Shown here piece by piece: positions 7,417-14,126 of a DNA stretch of 14,822 nucleotides (position 1 is its first letter; every line of letters begins with the position of its first letter). The notes below the pieces were generated by a model. The model saw nothing but the letters and a program-made list of their open reading frames with translations, was not told where the DNA came from and ran no database searches. The translations under genes and the position numbers were made by a program. Source of the stretch: Actinomycetes bacterium (lineage in GTDB: Bacteria; Actinomycetota; CALGFH01); assembly GCA_030152105.1 (NCBI GenBank), contig JASLIH010000425.1, forward strand, positions 1 to 14,822, written 5' to 3'.

Positions 7417-7863
7417 ATGAGTGAAGACGAAGTCGTCTGGCCGACGGGCATGTCCGACCAGGACCCGGCGGCTCGTGCTCGGCCGCTGTTCTTCAACCCT
7501 GAAGGGTTCCTGGTCGCCATCCTCCAGGACAATGACCAGGCCGAACAGGCCAAGACAACCCTGGCGGAGGCTGGGTTCGCCGACCGCGACCTGCGGGTCT
7601 ACACCAGCCAGCAGATCCTGGACAGCTGGGAGCGGTTCCAGGCCGAACGCAGCCTCCCCCAACGCGTCGCCGGCGCCGTCACCGACGACCCCGACACCAT
7701 CGAGCAGTACTTCGGCTACGCCCGCCAGGGCCGCGCCGCGCTGTGGGTCCATGTTCCCGACGACGCCGACGCCAAGCGGGCCGTGCGCGCCCTGGCCGAC
7801 CACGAGGTCCTCCATTTCCGCCACTACGGCCACGACAGCCAACAAGACATCCACATCCGCTGA
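7417..7863 (+). CDS. Small soluble alpha/beta protein of unknown function
   Basis: A 148-residue protein without signal peptide or membrane helix. After an acidic N-terminal tail the order is strand FLVAILQD (31-38), helix 40-53, strand DLRVYTS (58-64), a charged helix around 65-80, the segment RVAGAVTDD (83-91), strand AALWVHVPD (107-115), helix DADAKRAVRALADH (116-129) and strand VLHFRHYG (131-138). This beta-alpha-beta repetition recalls small stress proteins of the YflT/GSP17M kind, but the likeness is by pattern only and I assign no function. The start at 7417 follows AGAGGA at a longish distance (12 nt); GTG at 7375 and ATG at 7450 are alternatives. The gene is followed after 33 nt by the DUF4386-like gene on the same strand, probably co-transcribed. 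Confidence 0.78.
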   Translation: MSEDEVVWPTGMSDQDPAARARPLFFNPEGFLVAILQDNDQAEQAKTTLAEAGFADRDLRVYTSQQILDSWERFQAERSLPQRVAGAVTDDPDTIEQYFGYARQGRAALWVHVPDDADAKRAVRALADHEVLHFRHYGHDSQQDIHIR

Positions 7864-7896
7864 GGTCAGCACCTGGCCACGAGAAGGAAGGCTGTC

Positions 7897-8685
7897 ATGA
7901 CCGCCATGACCACAACCGCTGACGGCGATGGGCTGCGCCGGGTGACCGGCTGGCTGCTGGTGATCGGCGCCGTCACCTTTGCCGTAGCCGCCACCATCCT
8001 GTCGTCGACCTTCGACTGGCCCGACATCCTGCGGGAACCACCAGCGGTGGTGCTGCCGGCGTTTGTAGCTGGCGGAACCAGCCTGGTCTGGACCTGGTTC
8101 GCGGTCGCCTGGACCTACGCCATCCTGCTGGTCCCCATCCTGCTGCTTCCAGCCGCACTCGGCCGCCGCGATGACCCGGTGCTGCGGGCCGCGACCTTCG
8201 TCGGCGCGGCCTCGGTGCTGTTGTCGCTGATCGGGTTCCTGCGCTGGGTGTTCGTGGTCCCCGCCCTGGCCGGCAGCTACGCCTCCGGGGATCCCACCAC
8301 CCAAGCGGCGGTCGCGGCCGCCTGGATGGCCCAGCACCAGTTCGGCGGGGCCCTGTTGGGCGAGCACCTGGGCCAGCTGCTGGCCATCGGCTGGTCCGTC
8401 ACCGTCAGCATGCTGATCCTGCGCAGCCGGATGCTGCCCCGCTGGGTTGGCTGGGCCGGGCTGGGCGCCAGCGTCCTGTACCTGTTCAACCAGGGCGACA
8501 TCCTGGCCACCGCCGTCCCCGGCTTCCCGGTCTTTGACCTGGCAGGATTCATCGGCAGCTCCCTGTGGGCCATCTGGCTGATCGCTCTAGGCGTGGCCCT
8601 GCTACGAACTCGGATCCGCCGCCCAGAGCCCGTGGTTACCAACCCGGGCACCCGGCGGCGAGCAACCCTTGGAGCTGACGCGTGA
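7897..8685 (+). CDS. DUF4386-like multi-pass membrane protein
   Basis: A 262-residue integral membrane protein, function unknown. About six hydrophobic segments are visible (near 17-36, 66-90, 98-124, 150-176, 182-197, 212-237). The opening GLRRVTGWLLVIGAVTF and the following FDWPDILREPP, with long hydrophobic stretches, resemble DUF4386 proteins; the assignment is by pattern. The C-terminal 25 residues are basic and cytoplasmic in a positive-inside topology. The ATG follows AGAAGGAAGG at good distance. Its last codons overlap the start of the SDR gene (GTGATG, stop TGA at 8683-8685), which implies translational coupling. In actinobacteria such membrane proteins often sit beside TetR genes, and one lies 1.3 kb upstream here. 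Confidence is high that the gene is real, moderate for the family. Confidence 0.85.
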   Translation: MTAMTTTADGDGLRRVTGWLLVIGAVTFAVAATILSSTFDWPDILREPPAVVLPAFVAGGTSLVWTWFAVAWTYAILLVPILLLPAALGRRDDPVLRAATFVGAASVLLSLIGFLRWVFVVPALAGSYASGDPTTQAAVAAAWMAQHQFGGALLGEHLGQLLAIGWSVTVSMLILRSRMLPRWVGWAGLGASVLYLFNQGDILATAVPGFPVFDLAGFIGSSLWAIWLIALGVALLRTRIRRPEPVVTNPGTRRRATLGADA

Positions 8686-9638
8686 TGGCCGCCACCCCTC
8701 GGCATGTGGTCTTTGGGACCGGGGCCATCGGCCTGGCCACTCTGGACGCCCTACGCCGCCGCGGTGAGTCCGTGCGGCTGGTCAACCGCTCTGGCACCGC
8801 CCCAGTCCCCGACGACATCGAGGTCCTCGGCGGCGACGCCAGCGACCCCGCCTTCACGACCGCCGCTGCGCAGGGCGCCCAGGTCGTCTATCAGACCCTG
8901 AATCCGCCCTACCCCAAGTGGGTCGAGCTGTTCCCCGCCCTCCAGGCCAGCGTGCTCGCGGCCGCCCAGGCCGCCGGGGCCCGGCTGGTCAGCATGGAAA
9001 ACGTCTACATGTACGGCCGCCCCAACGGCCAGCCCCTGACCGAGACCCGCCCCTACTCGGCCGACACCAAGAAAGGCACGCTGCGGGCCCGCATGGCCCG
9101 CGAGCTCCAGGCGGCCCATGCGGCCGGCAACGTGCAGGTGGCCACCGGCCGGGCCTCGGACTACTTCGGGCCCCGCGGCGGCGCCCAATCGATGCTGGGC
9201 GACCGCGTCATCCCGGCCGCGCTGGCCGGCAAGACCGCGACGGTCCTGGGCGACCCCGACCAGCCCCACACCTACACCTACCTCCCCGACATCGGCGAAG
9301 GCCTCGCCGTCCTCGGCGAACATCCCGACGCCCCCGGCGAGGTCTGGCACCTCCCCAACGACCCCGACACCCGCACCACCCGCCAGCTGGTCGACACCAT
9401 CTACCAGCTCGCCGGCCAGCCCAAGACCAAGCTCCGCAGCATCCCGGCACTCCTCCTGCGCGCCCTCGCCGTCACCAACCCCACCGTTCGGGAGCTGCTC
9501 GAACTGCAGTACGAGTTCCAGGAGCCGTTCATCGTCGACAGCACCAAGATCGCGGCCAAGCTCGATGTCCACGCCACCCCGCTGGACCAGGCCCTGGCCG
9601 ACACCCTGGCCACCTACCGGGCCAACCCAGCAGCGTGA
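8682..9638 (+). CDS. Atypical SDR / NAD-dependent epimerase-like protein
   Basis: A 318-residue Rossmann-fold protein of the extended SDR group, probably NADP-binding. The cofactor loop GTGAIG (12-17) follows the first strand HVVFG, and R36 after strand 2 (LVNRS) favours NADPH. Asp/Ala GGDASDPA (50-57) and SMENVYMYG (104-112) follow the pattern of epimerase-type proteins. The classical catalytic YxxxK is not present at the usual place: Y125 and K130/K131 (YSADTKKG) are too far apart, so catalysis by the standard mechanism is doubtful. Such proteins are often labelled NAD-dependent epimerase/dehydratase, but no sugar substrate is implied. Starts at GTG 8682 (seven bases after GGAG) or ATG 8685. 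It overlaps the DUF4386-like gene and is translationally coupled to it. Confidence 0.88.
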   Translation: MMAATPRHVVFGTGAIGLATLDALRRRGESVRLVNRSGTAPVPDDIEVLGGDASDPAFTTAAAQGAQVVYQTLNPPYPKWVELFPALQASVLAAAQAAGARLVSMENVYMYGRPNGQPLTETRPYSADTKKGTLRARMARELQAAHAAGNVQVATGRASDYFGPRGGAQSMLGDRVIPAALAGKTATVLGDPDQPHTYTYLPDIGEGLAVLGEHPDAPGEVWHLPNDPDTRTTRQLVDTIYQLAGQPKTKLRSIPALLLRALAVTNPTVRELLELQYEFQEPFIVDSTKIAAKLDVHATPLDQALADTLATYRANPAA

Positions 9639-9790
9639 GCCACCGAGGACTGACGACGTCGTGATCAGCGTCGCTCCCTCGACGCCGTGAAGCGCGCGTC
9701 GTTGCTGGTTGACGGTCATGGGCTGGGCGATTGGCGACGCCGACCGCAGCCTCCATCAGGTTGCAGACCACCGCCGGGCAGGGGGCCCTC
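9639..9790. other. Intergenic gap with 10-bp palindrome
   Basis: 152 nt separating the SDR gene from the next membrane protein gene, enough for a new promoter. It holds a perfect palindrome ACGACGTCGT at 9653-9662, 15 nt after the SDR stop, of unknown meaning. I found no convincing promoter hexamer pair. Confidence 0.35.
9779..9785 (+). promoter_or_regulatory. Ribosome-binding site deciding the ATG at 9791
   Basis: CAGGGGG stands five bases before ATG 9791. It favours this start over an in-frame TTG at 9731, which would add 20 residues with no recognisable site. Confidence 0.55.
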
Positions 9791-10558
9791 ATGGATGAAC
9801 ACGCACGGCAGCAGGCCTTCGTCACTGCCCTGGTGACCGAGCACTTCGTCCAGGCAAGCGCCCGCGCCGCCACCATCACCGAATCCAACGGCCGCGCCGC
9901 GATCTACCTGAGCGCCGTCTCCAGCGGACTGGTCGCCTTCGGGTTCCTGGCCCAAGGACCCGGACGGCTGGACCCGTTCGTGGCCGCGGTCCTGCCCGCT
10001 CTGTTCATCCTCGGCATCTTCACCTTCATCCGACTGGTCCAGACCAGCATCGAGGCTGCCGTGCTGAGCTTGCAGATCCAGCGGATCCGCGGCTACTACC
10101 GGACCCTGGTGCCCGAGGCCCAACAGTTCTTCGACGCCCCCGGCACCCACGACGCCCTCGCGGTGGCCATGGCCACCAGCGGCAACCGAGCCTCCCCAGT
10201 GGAGATGCTGTTCACCGCAGCCAGCATGATTGCGGCGGTCAACAGCATCCTCGGCGGCGCCGGATTGGCCCTGCTGGCCGGCACGCTCACACCTCTTGGA
10301 TCGGCAGGCGTCCTTGCCATCGGTGCGGTCGGCACGGTGATCGTGTTCGGGCTGCACCTGCTGTACGGCTACCGACGAGCCGCGCCAACGGCTGGATGGC
10401 CGCCATTGAGGGTGCGCCGTCGCCCCCCTCCCCCGCCGCAAGCGTCCGGGAGCGGCCAAGACAGCCCCACTCTTCCCCACTCGAACCGGCCGCGAGAACA
10501 GAGCAATCCCGAACTGGCCCTGGTCGAAACACGACCAGGCACGAACCCGGACGTGTGA
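9791..10558 (+). CDS. Conserved-type membrane protein of unknown function, four TM helices
   Basis: 255 residues. An N-terminal amphipathic helical region (1-34, HARQQAFVTALVTEHFVQ) is followed by hydrophobic helices near 36-54 and 62-84, a cytosolic-looking helical domain of about 50 residues (85-135), two further helices (138-164 and 170-194), and a disordered Pro/Arg/Ser-rich tail (195-255). The motif ESNGRAAIYLSAVSSGLVAFGF at the first helix resembles uncharacterised actinobacterial membrane proteins, but I can name no function. The start is set by CAGGGGG five bases before the ATG. The next gene begins 21 nt after the stop, so the two are probably co-transcribed. The proline-rich tail may be a protein-interaction segment or simply GC-biased disorder. 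Confidence 0.8.
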   Translation: MDEHARQQAFVTALVTEHFVQASARAATITESNGRAAIYLSAVSSGLVAFGFLAQGPGRLDPFVAAVLPALFILGIFTFIRLVQTSIEAAVLSLQIQRIRGYYRTLVPEAQQFFDAPGTHDALAVAMATSGNRASPVEMLFTAASMIAAVNSILGGAGLALLAGTLTPLGSAGVLAIGAVGTVIVFGLHLLYGYRRAAPTAGWPPLRVRRRPPPPPQASGSGQDSPTLPHSNRPREQSNPELALVETRPGTNPDV

Positions 10559-10579
10559 GCGTCCACAGGAGGTCACGAC

Positions 10580-11386
10580 ATGGACAGGACAATCGGACAA
10601 GGTGGTGAGATGGCCGCCCTACCCCCACGACGCATCGGCGAGATCCTGAGCGCAGCCTTGCAGCTCTACCGGCGCCACTGGCGCACCCTGATGGCCATCG
10701 CCGCCGTGGTCGTGGTCCCCCTCACCCTGCTCCAGTACGGGATCGGCCACTGGGTCCGCAGCCACGGCCAGCAACTGCACGACCAGGTCGCGGTCTCGAC
10801 CTCGTTCTGGGCCGTGGCCAGCGCCTCGCTGCTGGCCGCTCTCGTCGGGCTGCTGCTCTACCAGGTGCTCACCGGAGCGATCACCCGGACCATCGCCACC
10901 GAAGTCGCCGGCCAGGACCTCGGCGTTGAGCAGAGCTACCGCTTCGGCTTCGCCCGGCTCGGCCCCATCCTGGTCGTGAGCATCCTGGTCGGGCTGGCCA
11001 CCCTGCTCGGGCTGATCGTGTTCGTCATCCCGGGGATCTACATCGGCGTGCGGCTGGCGGTCAGCATCCAGGCCCTGGTCGTGGAGGGCAAGAGGGGAAC
11101 CGAGGCCATGCGCCGCTCCTGGGACCTGGTCGGCGGCCACTGGTGGCACGCGGCCTTCACCCTGCTCGTGGCAGCCCTCATCACCGGGGTGGTCAACGCC
11201 GTTATCACCGCGCCGTTCAGCGCCGGCGCCTGGTTCATCCAAGGCGTCGCCGCAGCCGTCGCCACGATCGTGACCATGCCGTACGGCGCCCTGGTGGGCG
11301 TGCTGCTGTATCTGGACCTACGGGCCCGCAGGGAACGCCTCGACCTCGACACCCTCAAGACTGACCTCCAGGCCTCGACGGCCTGA
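10580..11386 (+). CDS. Membrane protein resembling the glycerophosphodiester phosphodiesterase membrane domain
   Basis: 268 residues with about six hydrophobic segments (near 36-56, 76-104, 127-160 as a hairpin, 186-210, 215-246). The N-terminal PRRIGEILSAALQLYRRHW and the central IPGIYIGVRLAVSIQALVVEG with EAMRRSWDLV (176-185) are hallmarks of the membrane-domain family found fused to some glycerophosphoryl diester phosphodiesterases and alone in many actinobacteria. No phosphodiesterase catalytic domain is present, so enzymatic activity should not be inferred. The ATG at 10580 follows AGGAGG at seven bases, the best ribosome-binding site in this run of genes. ATG 10610 is a weaker alternative. 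The gene lies 21 nt downstream of another membrane protein gene, probably in one transcript. Confidence 0.87.
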   Translation: MDRTIGQGGEMAALPPRRIGEILSAALQLYRRHWRTLMAIAAVVVVPLTLLQYGIGHWVRSHGQQLHDQVAVSTSFWAVASASLLAALVGLLLYQVLTGAITRTIATEVAGQDLGVEQSYRFGFARLGPILVVSILVGLATLLGLIVFVIPGIYIGVRLAVSIQALVVEGKRGTEAMRRSWDLVGGHWWHAAFTLLVAALITGVVNAVITAPFSAGAWFIQGVAAAVATIVTMPYGALVGVLLYLDLRARRERLDLDTLKTDLQASTA

Positions 11387-11564
11387 CCGGCCGTGCGGTC
11401 AAGCGGTGACGCGGGGCCACCGGGCATCATGGGCGGCATGCCAGAGGTCGACCAGCGACGCAGGGCGACGCCGGCCAGCCCGTCGGCGTCCAGGACGGCT
11501 GCCCACGCCGTGCCGTGGAGCAGACCGCAACCGTGGACTCCGACCCCCACGGGCGGATAGCGCC

Positions 11565-12344
11565 ATGTCCTGGGTCATGTCCAAACCGCGCATCGCCTGC
11601 GTTGCGTCGAGCGCGGCGCCGGCGCGCGCGGCCCAGACCGAGCTCGCGACCCGCTACGACCTGGTCGACCCCGGCGACTGCGATGTCATCGTGGCCCTCG
11701 GCGGCGACGGCCTCCTGCTCCACACGATCCACGAGCACCTGCAGCTCGGTCGGCCGATCTTTGGCATGAACCGTGGCACCGTGGGATTCCTCTTGAACCA
11801 ATACCGGCCCGAGGGCCTGCTTGAACGCGTTGCCGCCGCCACCCCGATCACCATTCACCCGCTGCGGCTGGCGGCCACCTACCCCGACGGGCGCAGGGCG
11901 CACGCCCTTGCCTTCAACGAGGTCGCCGTCAACCGCCTCTCCGCCCACTCAGCCAACCTCCGCCTGTCGATCGACGGGGTGGAGCGAATGGCCAAGTTCG
12001 TGGGTGACGGCCTCATCGTCGCGACCCCAGCCGGCAGCACCGCCTACAACCTGTCGGCCCACGGGCCGATCTTCCCGCTCGGCTCCAACCTGCTCGCCGT
12101 CACCCCGGTCAGCCCGTTCCGACCGCGAAGGTGGAAAGGCGCCCTTGTCCCCCACACGGCCGAGATCGTCGTGGAGAACCTGGATGCCGACAAGCGGCCA
12201 CTGGCCGCCACCGCCGACTTCCACGAGCTGTTCCACGTCGCGTCGGTCACCATCCGGGAGGACACCTCGACCGCCGTGCAGCTGCTCTTTGACCCCGACC
12301 ACTCGCTCGAGGAGCGGATGATCGCCGAACAGTTCCTGAGCTGA
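11565..12344 (+). CDS. nadK: NAD kinase, alphaproteobacterial-type sequence
   Basis: Phosphorylates NAD to NADP in the cytoplasm using ATP or polyphosphate. The 259 residues carry the family motifs in order: VALGGDG (43-49, catalytic D48), FGMNRGTVGFLLNQY (66-80), FNEVAVNR (117-124, the NE pair) and GDGLIVATPAGSTAYNLSA (147-165). A distinctive later stretch, AVTPVSPFRPRRWKGALVP (178-196), and the ending LLFDPDHSLEERMIAEQF match the short NAD kinases of Alphaproteobacteria as I remember them. The usual actinobacterial enzyme has GGDGT and is nearer 300 residues. ATG 11565 is chosen; ATG 11577 is also possible, and both have weak ribosome-binding sites. A 178-nt gap precedes the gene, with no clear promoter. 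It is convergent with the GAF-ANTAR gene. It may be a second, transferred NAD kinase. Confidence 0.92.
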   Translation: MSWVMSKPRIACVASSAAPARAAQTELATRYDLVDPGDCDVIVALGGDGLLLHTIHEHLQLGRPIFGMNRGTVGFLLNQYRPEGLLERVAAATPITIHPLRLAATYPDGRRAHALAFNEVAVNRLSAHSANLRLSIDGVERMAKFVGDGLIVATPAGSTAYNLSAHGPIFPLGSNLLAVTPVSPFRPRRWKGALVPHTAEIVVENLDADKRPLAATADFHELFHVASVTIREDTSTAVQLLFDPDHSLEERMIAEQFLS

Positions 12345-12414
12345 CCCATCAGCCTGTTCGCCCTCCCCTACCGCCTGCACGGACCCGTTGGCGGACCAGG
12401 CCGCGGCGGGCCGC

Positions 12415-13200
12415 CTAGGGTTCTGAGTCGGCCCGGCGTCGCTCGGCCTCGGCGTCGATGATCCGGCCACGCGCCGCGGCCGCCTGCAGACGCTCGGTCT
12501 GGGCTCGGCCAGCCTGACCGCGCCGCTCGTAGCCTCGGGCCGCGCCCTCGTGCAGCTCTGAGTCCCGGCGATGTGTAGCGACCTCGAGGTCGGTGGCCTC
12601 GCGCCGCTGCGCCCTGGCCTGGGCAAGCCGGTCCGAGGGCAGCGGCGCCCCACCAACCACATCACGGGCCATCTGGATCAGCGGGCATCCGGACGACCTT
12701 GCCGCCGCTCCCAGCCACGCCAACGCCCCCTGCGCATCCAGTCCTTCGCGGTCGACGAGGATCTCGAGGGCCTGCTCGATCAGCAACCGGTGCTCCAGGG
12801 CAGCCCGCAACTGGTCGGCAAGCCGGCCGGTGACCCGGGCCGTCACCGCGGCCACAAGCAGGCTCGCGACCAGCCCGGCGTAGGCGTGCAGGGCGGCCAC
12901 CTCACTGTCGTCCCAACGCCCTGGGGCGGTGACGTAGACATCCAGGGTCCCCACCGGGCCACCACCGACGTGGACGGGCACGGTCAGGTCGCCGGACCTG
13001 GCCTCCTCCATCCCGTCGGAGGAGCTCGCCCAACCCAACGCGCCGTCCTCGTCGACGAGCATGAGCCCGACCCTGGCCGCATCGAACAGCGTCTTGGCCG
13101 AGCGGAGCACCTGCTGCAGTGTCCCTGCCAACTCTCGTTCGACGTCGAGGGAGCCCAGCGCGCCAAGGCTTCTGGCAAGCTGCGCCGGTGCGATCGGCAT
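12415..13200 (-). CDS. GAF-ANTAR regulator with shortened GAF domain
   Basis: A 261-residue cytoplasmic signalling protein. Residues about 15-120 resemble a GAF domain: GLMLVDEDGALGWASSSDG (45-63), then LTVPVHVGGGPVGTLDVYV (72-90) and a long helix. The middle of the usual GAF (the EGPC-type segment) is missing. Residues about 128-182 form an ANTAR domain: LRAALEHRLLIEQALEILVD, then AWLGAAARSSGCPLIQMA. ANTAR domains bind tandem-hairpin RNAs and cause antitermination. The usual IEQAKG reads IEQALE here. The last 80 residues are a charged Arg/Glu/Ala-rich, probably coiled-coil, tail. The start at 13200 is fixed by AAAGGAG five bases upstream; the frame continues 56 codons further up without such a site. 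It is the last gene of a leftward group and converges on nadK. Confidence 0.87.
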   Translation of the reverse strand: MPIAPAQLARSLGALGSLDVERELAGTLQQVLRSAKTLFDAARVGLMLVDEDGALGWASSSDGMEEARSGDLTVPVHVGGGPVGTLDVYVTAPGRWDDSEVAALHAYAGLVASLLVAAVTARVTGRLADQLRAALEHRLLIEQALEILVDREGLDAQGALAWLGAAARSSGCPLIQMARDVVGGAPLPSDRLAQARAQRREATDLEVATHRRDSELHEGAARGYERRGQAGRAQTERLQAAAARGRIIDAEAERRRADSEP

Positions 13201-13205
13201 CGCCG

Positions 13206-13212
13206 CTCCTTT
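13206..13212 (-). promoter_or_regulatory. Ribosome-binding site fixing the GAF-ANTAR start
   Basis: AAAGGAG on the minus strand, five bases before ATG 13200. It rules out the longer in-frame start at 13368, which would add a Pro/Arg-rich 56-residue extension of non-coding character. Confidence 0.8.
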
Positions 13213-13294
13213 GCGGAGGTGAGATGGGGCGCTACGGAGCGGCCTTGGGGGGCGGCGTCCAGATGGTGGAACCAGCCCACGTCTGGGGTTGCGG

Positions 13295-13813
13295 TCAGGC
13301 GGCTCGTACTGGGGTCGGCTGCAGGCTGGGGTTGGGCAGGGGGATCGGCGGGGCCGGCGCTGGCGCACCAGGCCGGCTGGCCTGGGGGTGGTGGCCGGGC
13401 TGGTTGGCGGGGCCGCTGAGCCAGTAACCGATGGCCGGGGTGGACCAGGTCCGCGCCCGGGTCGACGACCACCGAGTGGCGTCGGCGGCGGCGGGGTCGG
13501 TCAGGAACTGCCGGATCGCCCAGACAGCACCGCGGTCAGCTTCATCATGGCGGTCACCGCCCAGCCGGTTCAGTTCATCGGCAACTTCGGCCGGCAAGCC
13601 GGTCAGGGCACCACCGGGCCAGACGACCACAACCTCCTCACCACTGGGATACAGCGCCCAGCGGCCGTGGCGTGTGCGGGCCGAGCAGGTCGGCGCGCCC
13701 AGCGAGATCTCACCGGTGGAGGACGACCCTGTGGTGGCGACCAGGACGTCGGTGATCGCGGATGGACGGTCGCTGTTGGAGCGAAGCCGCTCTGGTGGGT
13801 AGTGGATCACCAT
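13295..13813 (-). CDS. Hypothetical protein paired with the zinc-ribbon gene
   Basis: Not recognised. 172 residues: an N-terminal globular-looking part (1-110) with strands TDVLVAT (21-27), RWALYPSGEEVVVVWPG (51-67) and helices PAEVADELNRLG (74-85) and GAVWAIRQFLTD (95-106), then a Pro/Ala/Arg-rich tail (from about 134) that is probably disordered. There is no signal peptide or membrane helix. Codons keep the high third-position GC of real genes throughout. The ATG follows AGAGGA at six bases and lies 10 nt after the stop of the 54-residue zinc-ribbon gene, so the pair is almost certainly co-transcribed. The GAF-ANTAR gene begins 94 nt further on in the same direction. The C-terminal end is the least certain part; a shift of frame in the Pro-rich region is conceivable. 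Confidence 0.62.
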   Translation of the reverse strand: MVIHYPPERLRSNSDRPSAITDVLVATTGSSSTGEISLGAPTCSARTRHGRWALYPSGEEVVVVWPGGALTGLPAEVADELNRLGGDRHDEADRGAVWAIRQFLTDPAAADATRWSSTRARTWSTPAIGYWLSGPANQPGHHPQASRPGAPAPAPPIPLPNPSLQPTPVRAA

Positions 13814-13823
13814 GGCGAGTCCT

Positions 13824-13988
13824 CTATCGGGCCGAGGCGAACAATGTGGGCTCTTGGACCTGGTTGATCGCCCGCTGCGGGTAGCCGTCGTGGATCCAGC
13901 GCGCCCCGCAGCTCGTGCAGATGGCGATCGGGTACAGACCGAAACCGATGGTGACCAGGGCCGATCGGCACAGCGGGCAGCGTGGCAT
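13824..13988 (-). CDS. 54-residue zinc-ribbon protein
   Basis: A very small gene. The protein begins MPRCPLCRSALVTIGFG and carries two CxxC knuckles, C4-P-L-C7 and C24-T-S-C27-GARW, spaced 16 residues apart: a four-cysteine zinc ribbon. It ends in a short hydrophilic tail (INQVQEPTLFASAR). Start ATG 13988 follows AGAGG at seven bases on the minus strand, and the stop TAG is 10 nt before the next gene. Zinc ribbons of this size bind nucleic acid or protein, or act as metal-dependent adaptors; nothing narrows this further. The cysteine pattern, ribosome-binding site and tight spacing to the next gene together argue that it is real despite its length. Confidence 0.72.
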   Translation of the reverse strand: MPRCPLCRSALVTIGFGLYPIAICTSCGARWIHDGYPQRAINQVQEPTLFASAR

Positions 13989-14077
13989 CAGAGCACCTCT
14001 GTTCGTCTTCCTAGCTGTGGTGGCGATCTACGGAGGGGGCGGCGGGCCGTTGGTTGTCGTTGGTTGTGGAGGCGGGA

Positions 14078-14111
14078 GGAGCCGGAGGCGGAGCCAGCCC
14101 ACTCCGGCTCC
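14078..14111 (-). terminator. GC-rich hairpin terminator after Hsp20
   Basis: GGAGCCGGAG (14078-14087) and CTCCGGCTCC (14102-14111) are perfect 10-bp complements around a 14-nt loop, starting 15 nt after the hsp20 stop. No T-run follows on the minus strand, as is common for terminators in high-GC actinobacteria. It separates hsp20 from the zinc-ribbon gene. Confidence 0.6.
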
Positions 14112-14126
14112 GACCCCCGGTTCGAC

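Noticed and set aside
7198..8367. 389-residue open frame on the minus strand
   Set aside because: Antisense to three plausible plus-strand genes with ribosome-binding sites; no recognisable domain.
11387..11564. Possible gene remnant or leader gene before nadK
   Set aside because: Short frames on both strands cross this gap, but none has a ribosome-binding site or a recognisable protein pattern. I see nothing firm in it.
12345..12414. Terminator between convergent nadK and GAF-ANTAR genes
   Set aside because: GGCGG and CCGCC can pair across a long loop, but such GC pairings arise by chance here and there is no T-run.
13201..13368. N-terminal extension of the GAF-ANTAR protein
   Set aside because: The 56 extra codons are Arg/Pro-rich and the strong AAAGGAG site points to the start at 13200.
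14047..14070. Direct repeat of GTTGGTTGT
   Set aside because: Only two adjacent 9-nt copies in an intergenic region; too short to call a repeat family, array or attachment site.
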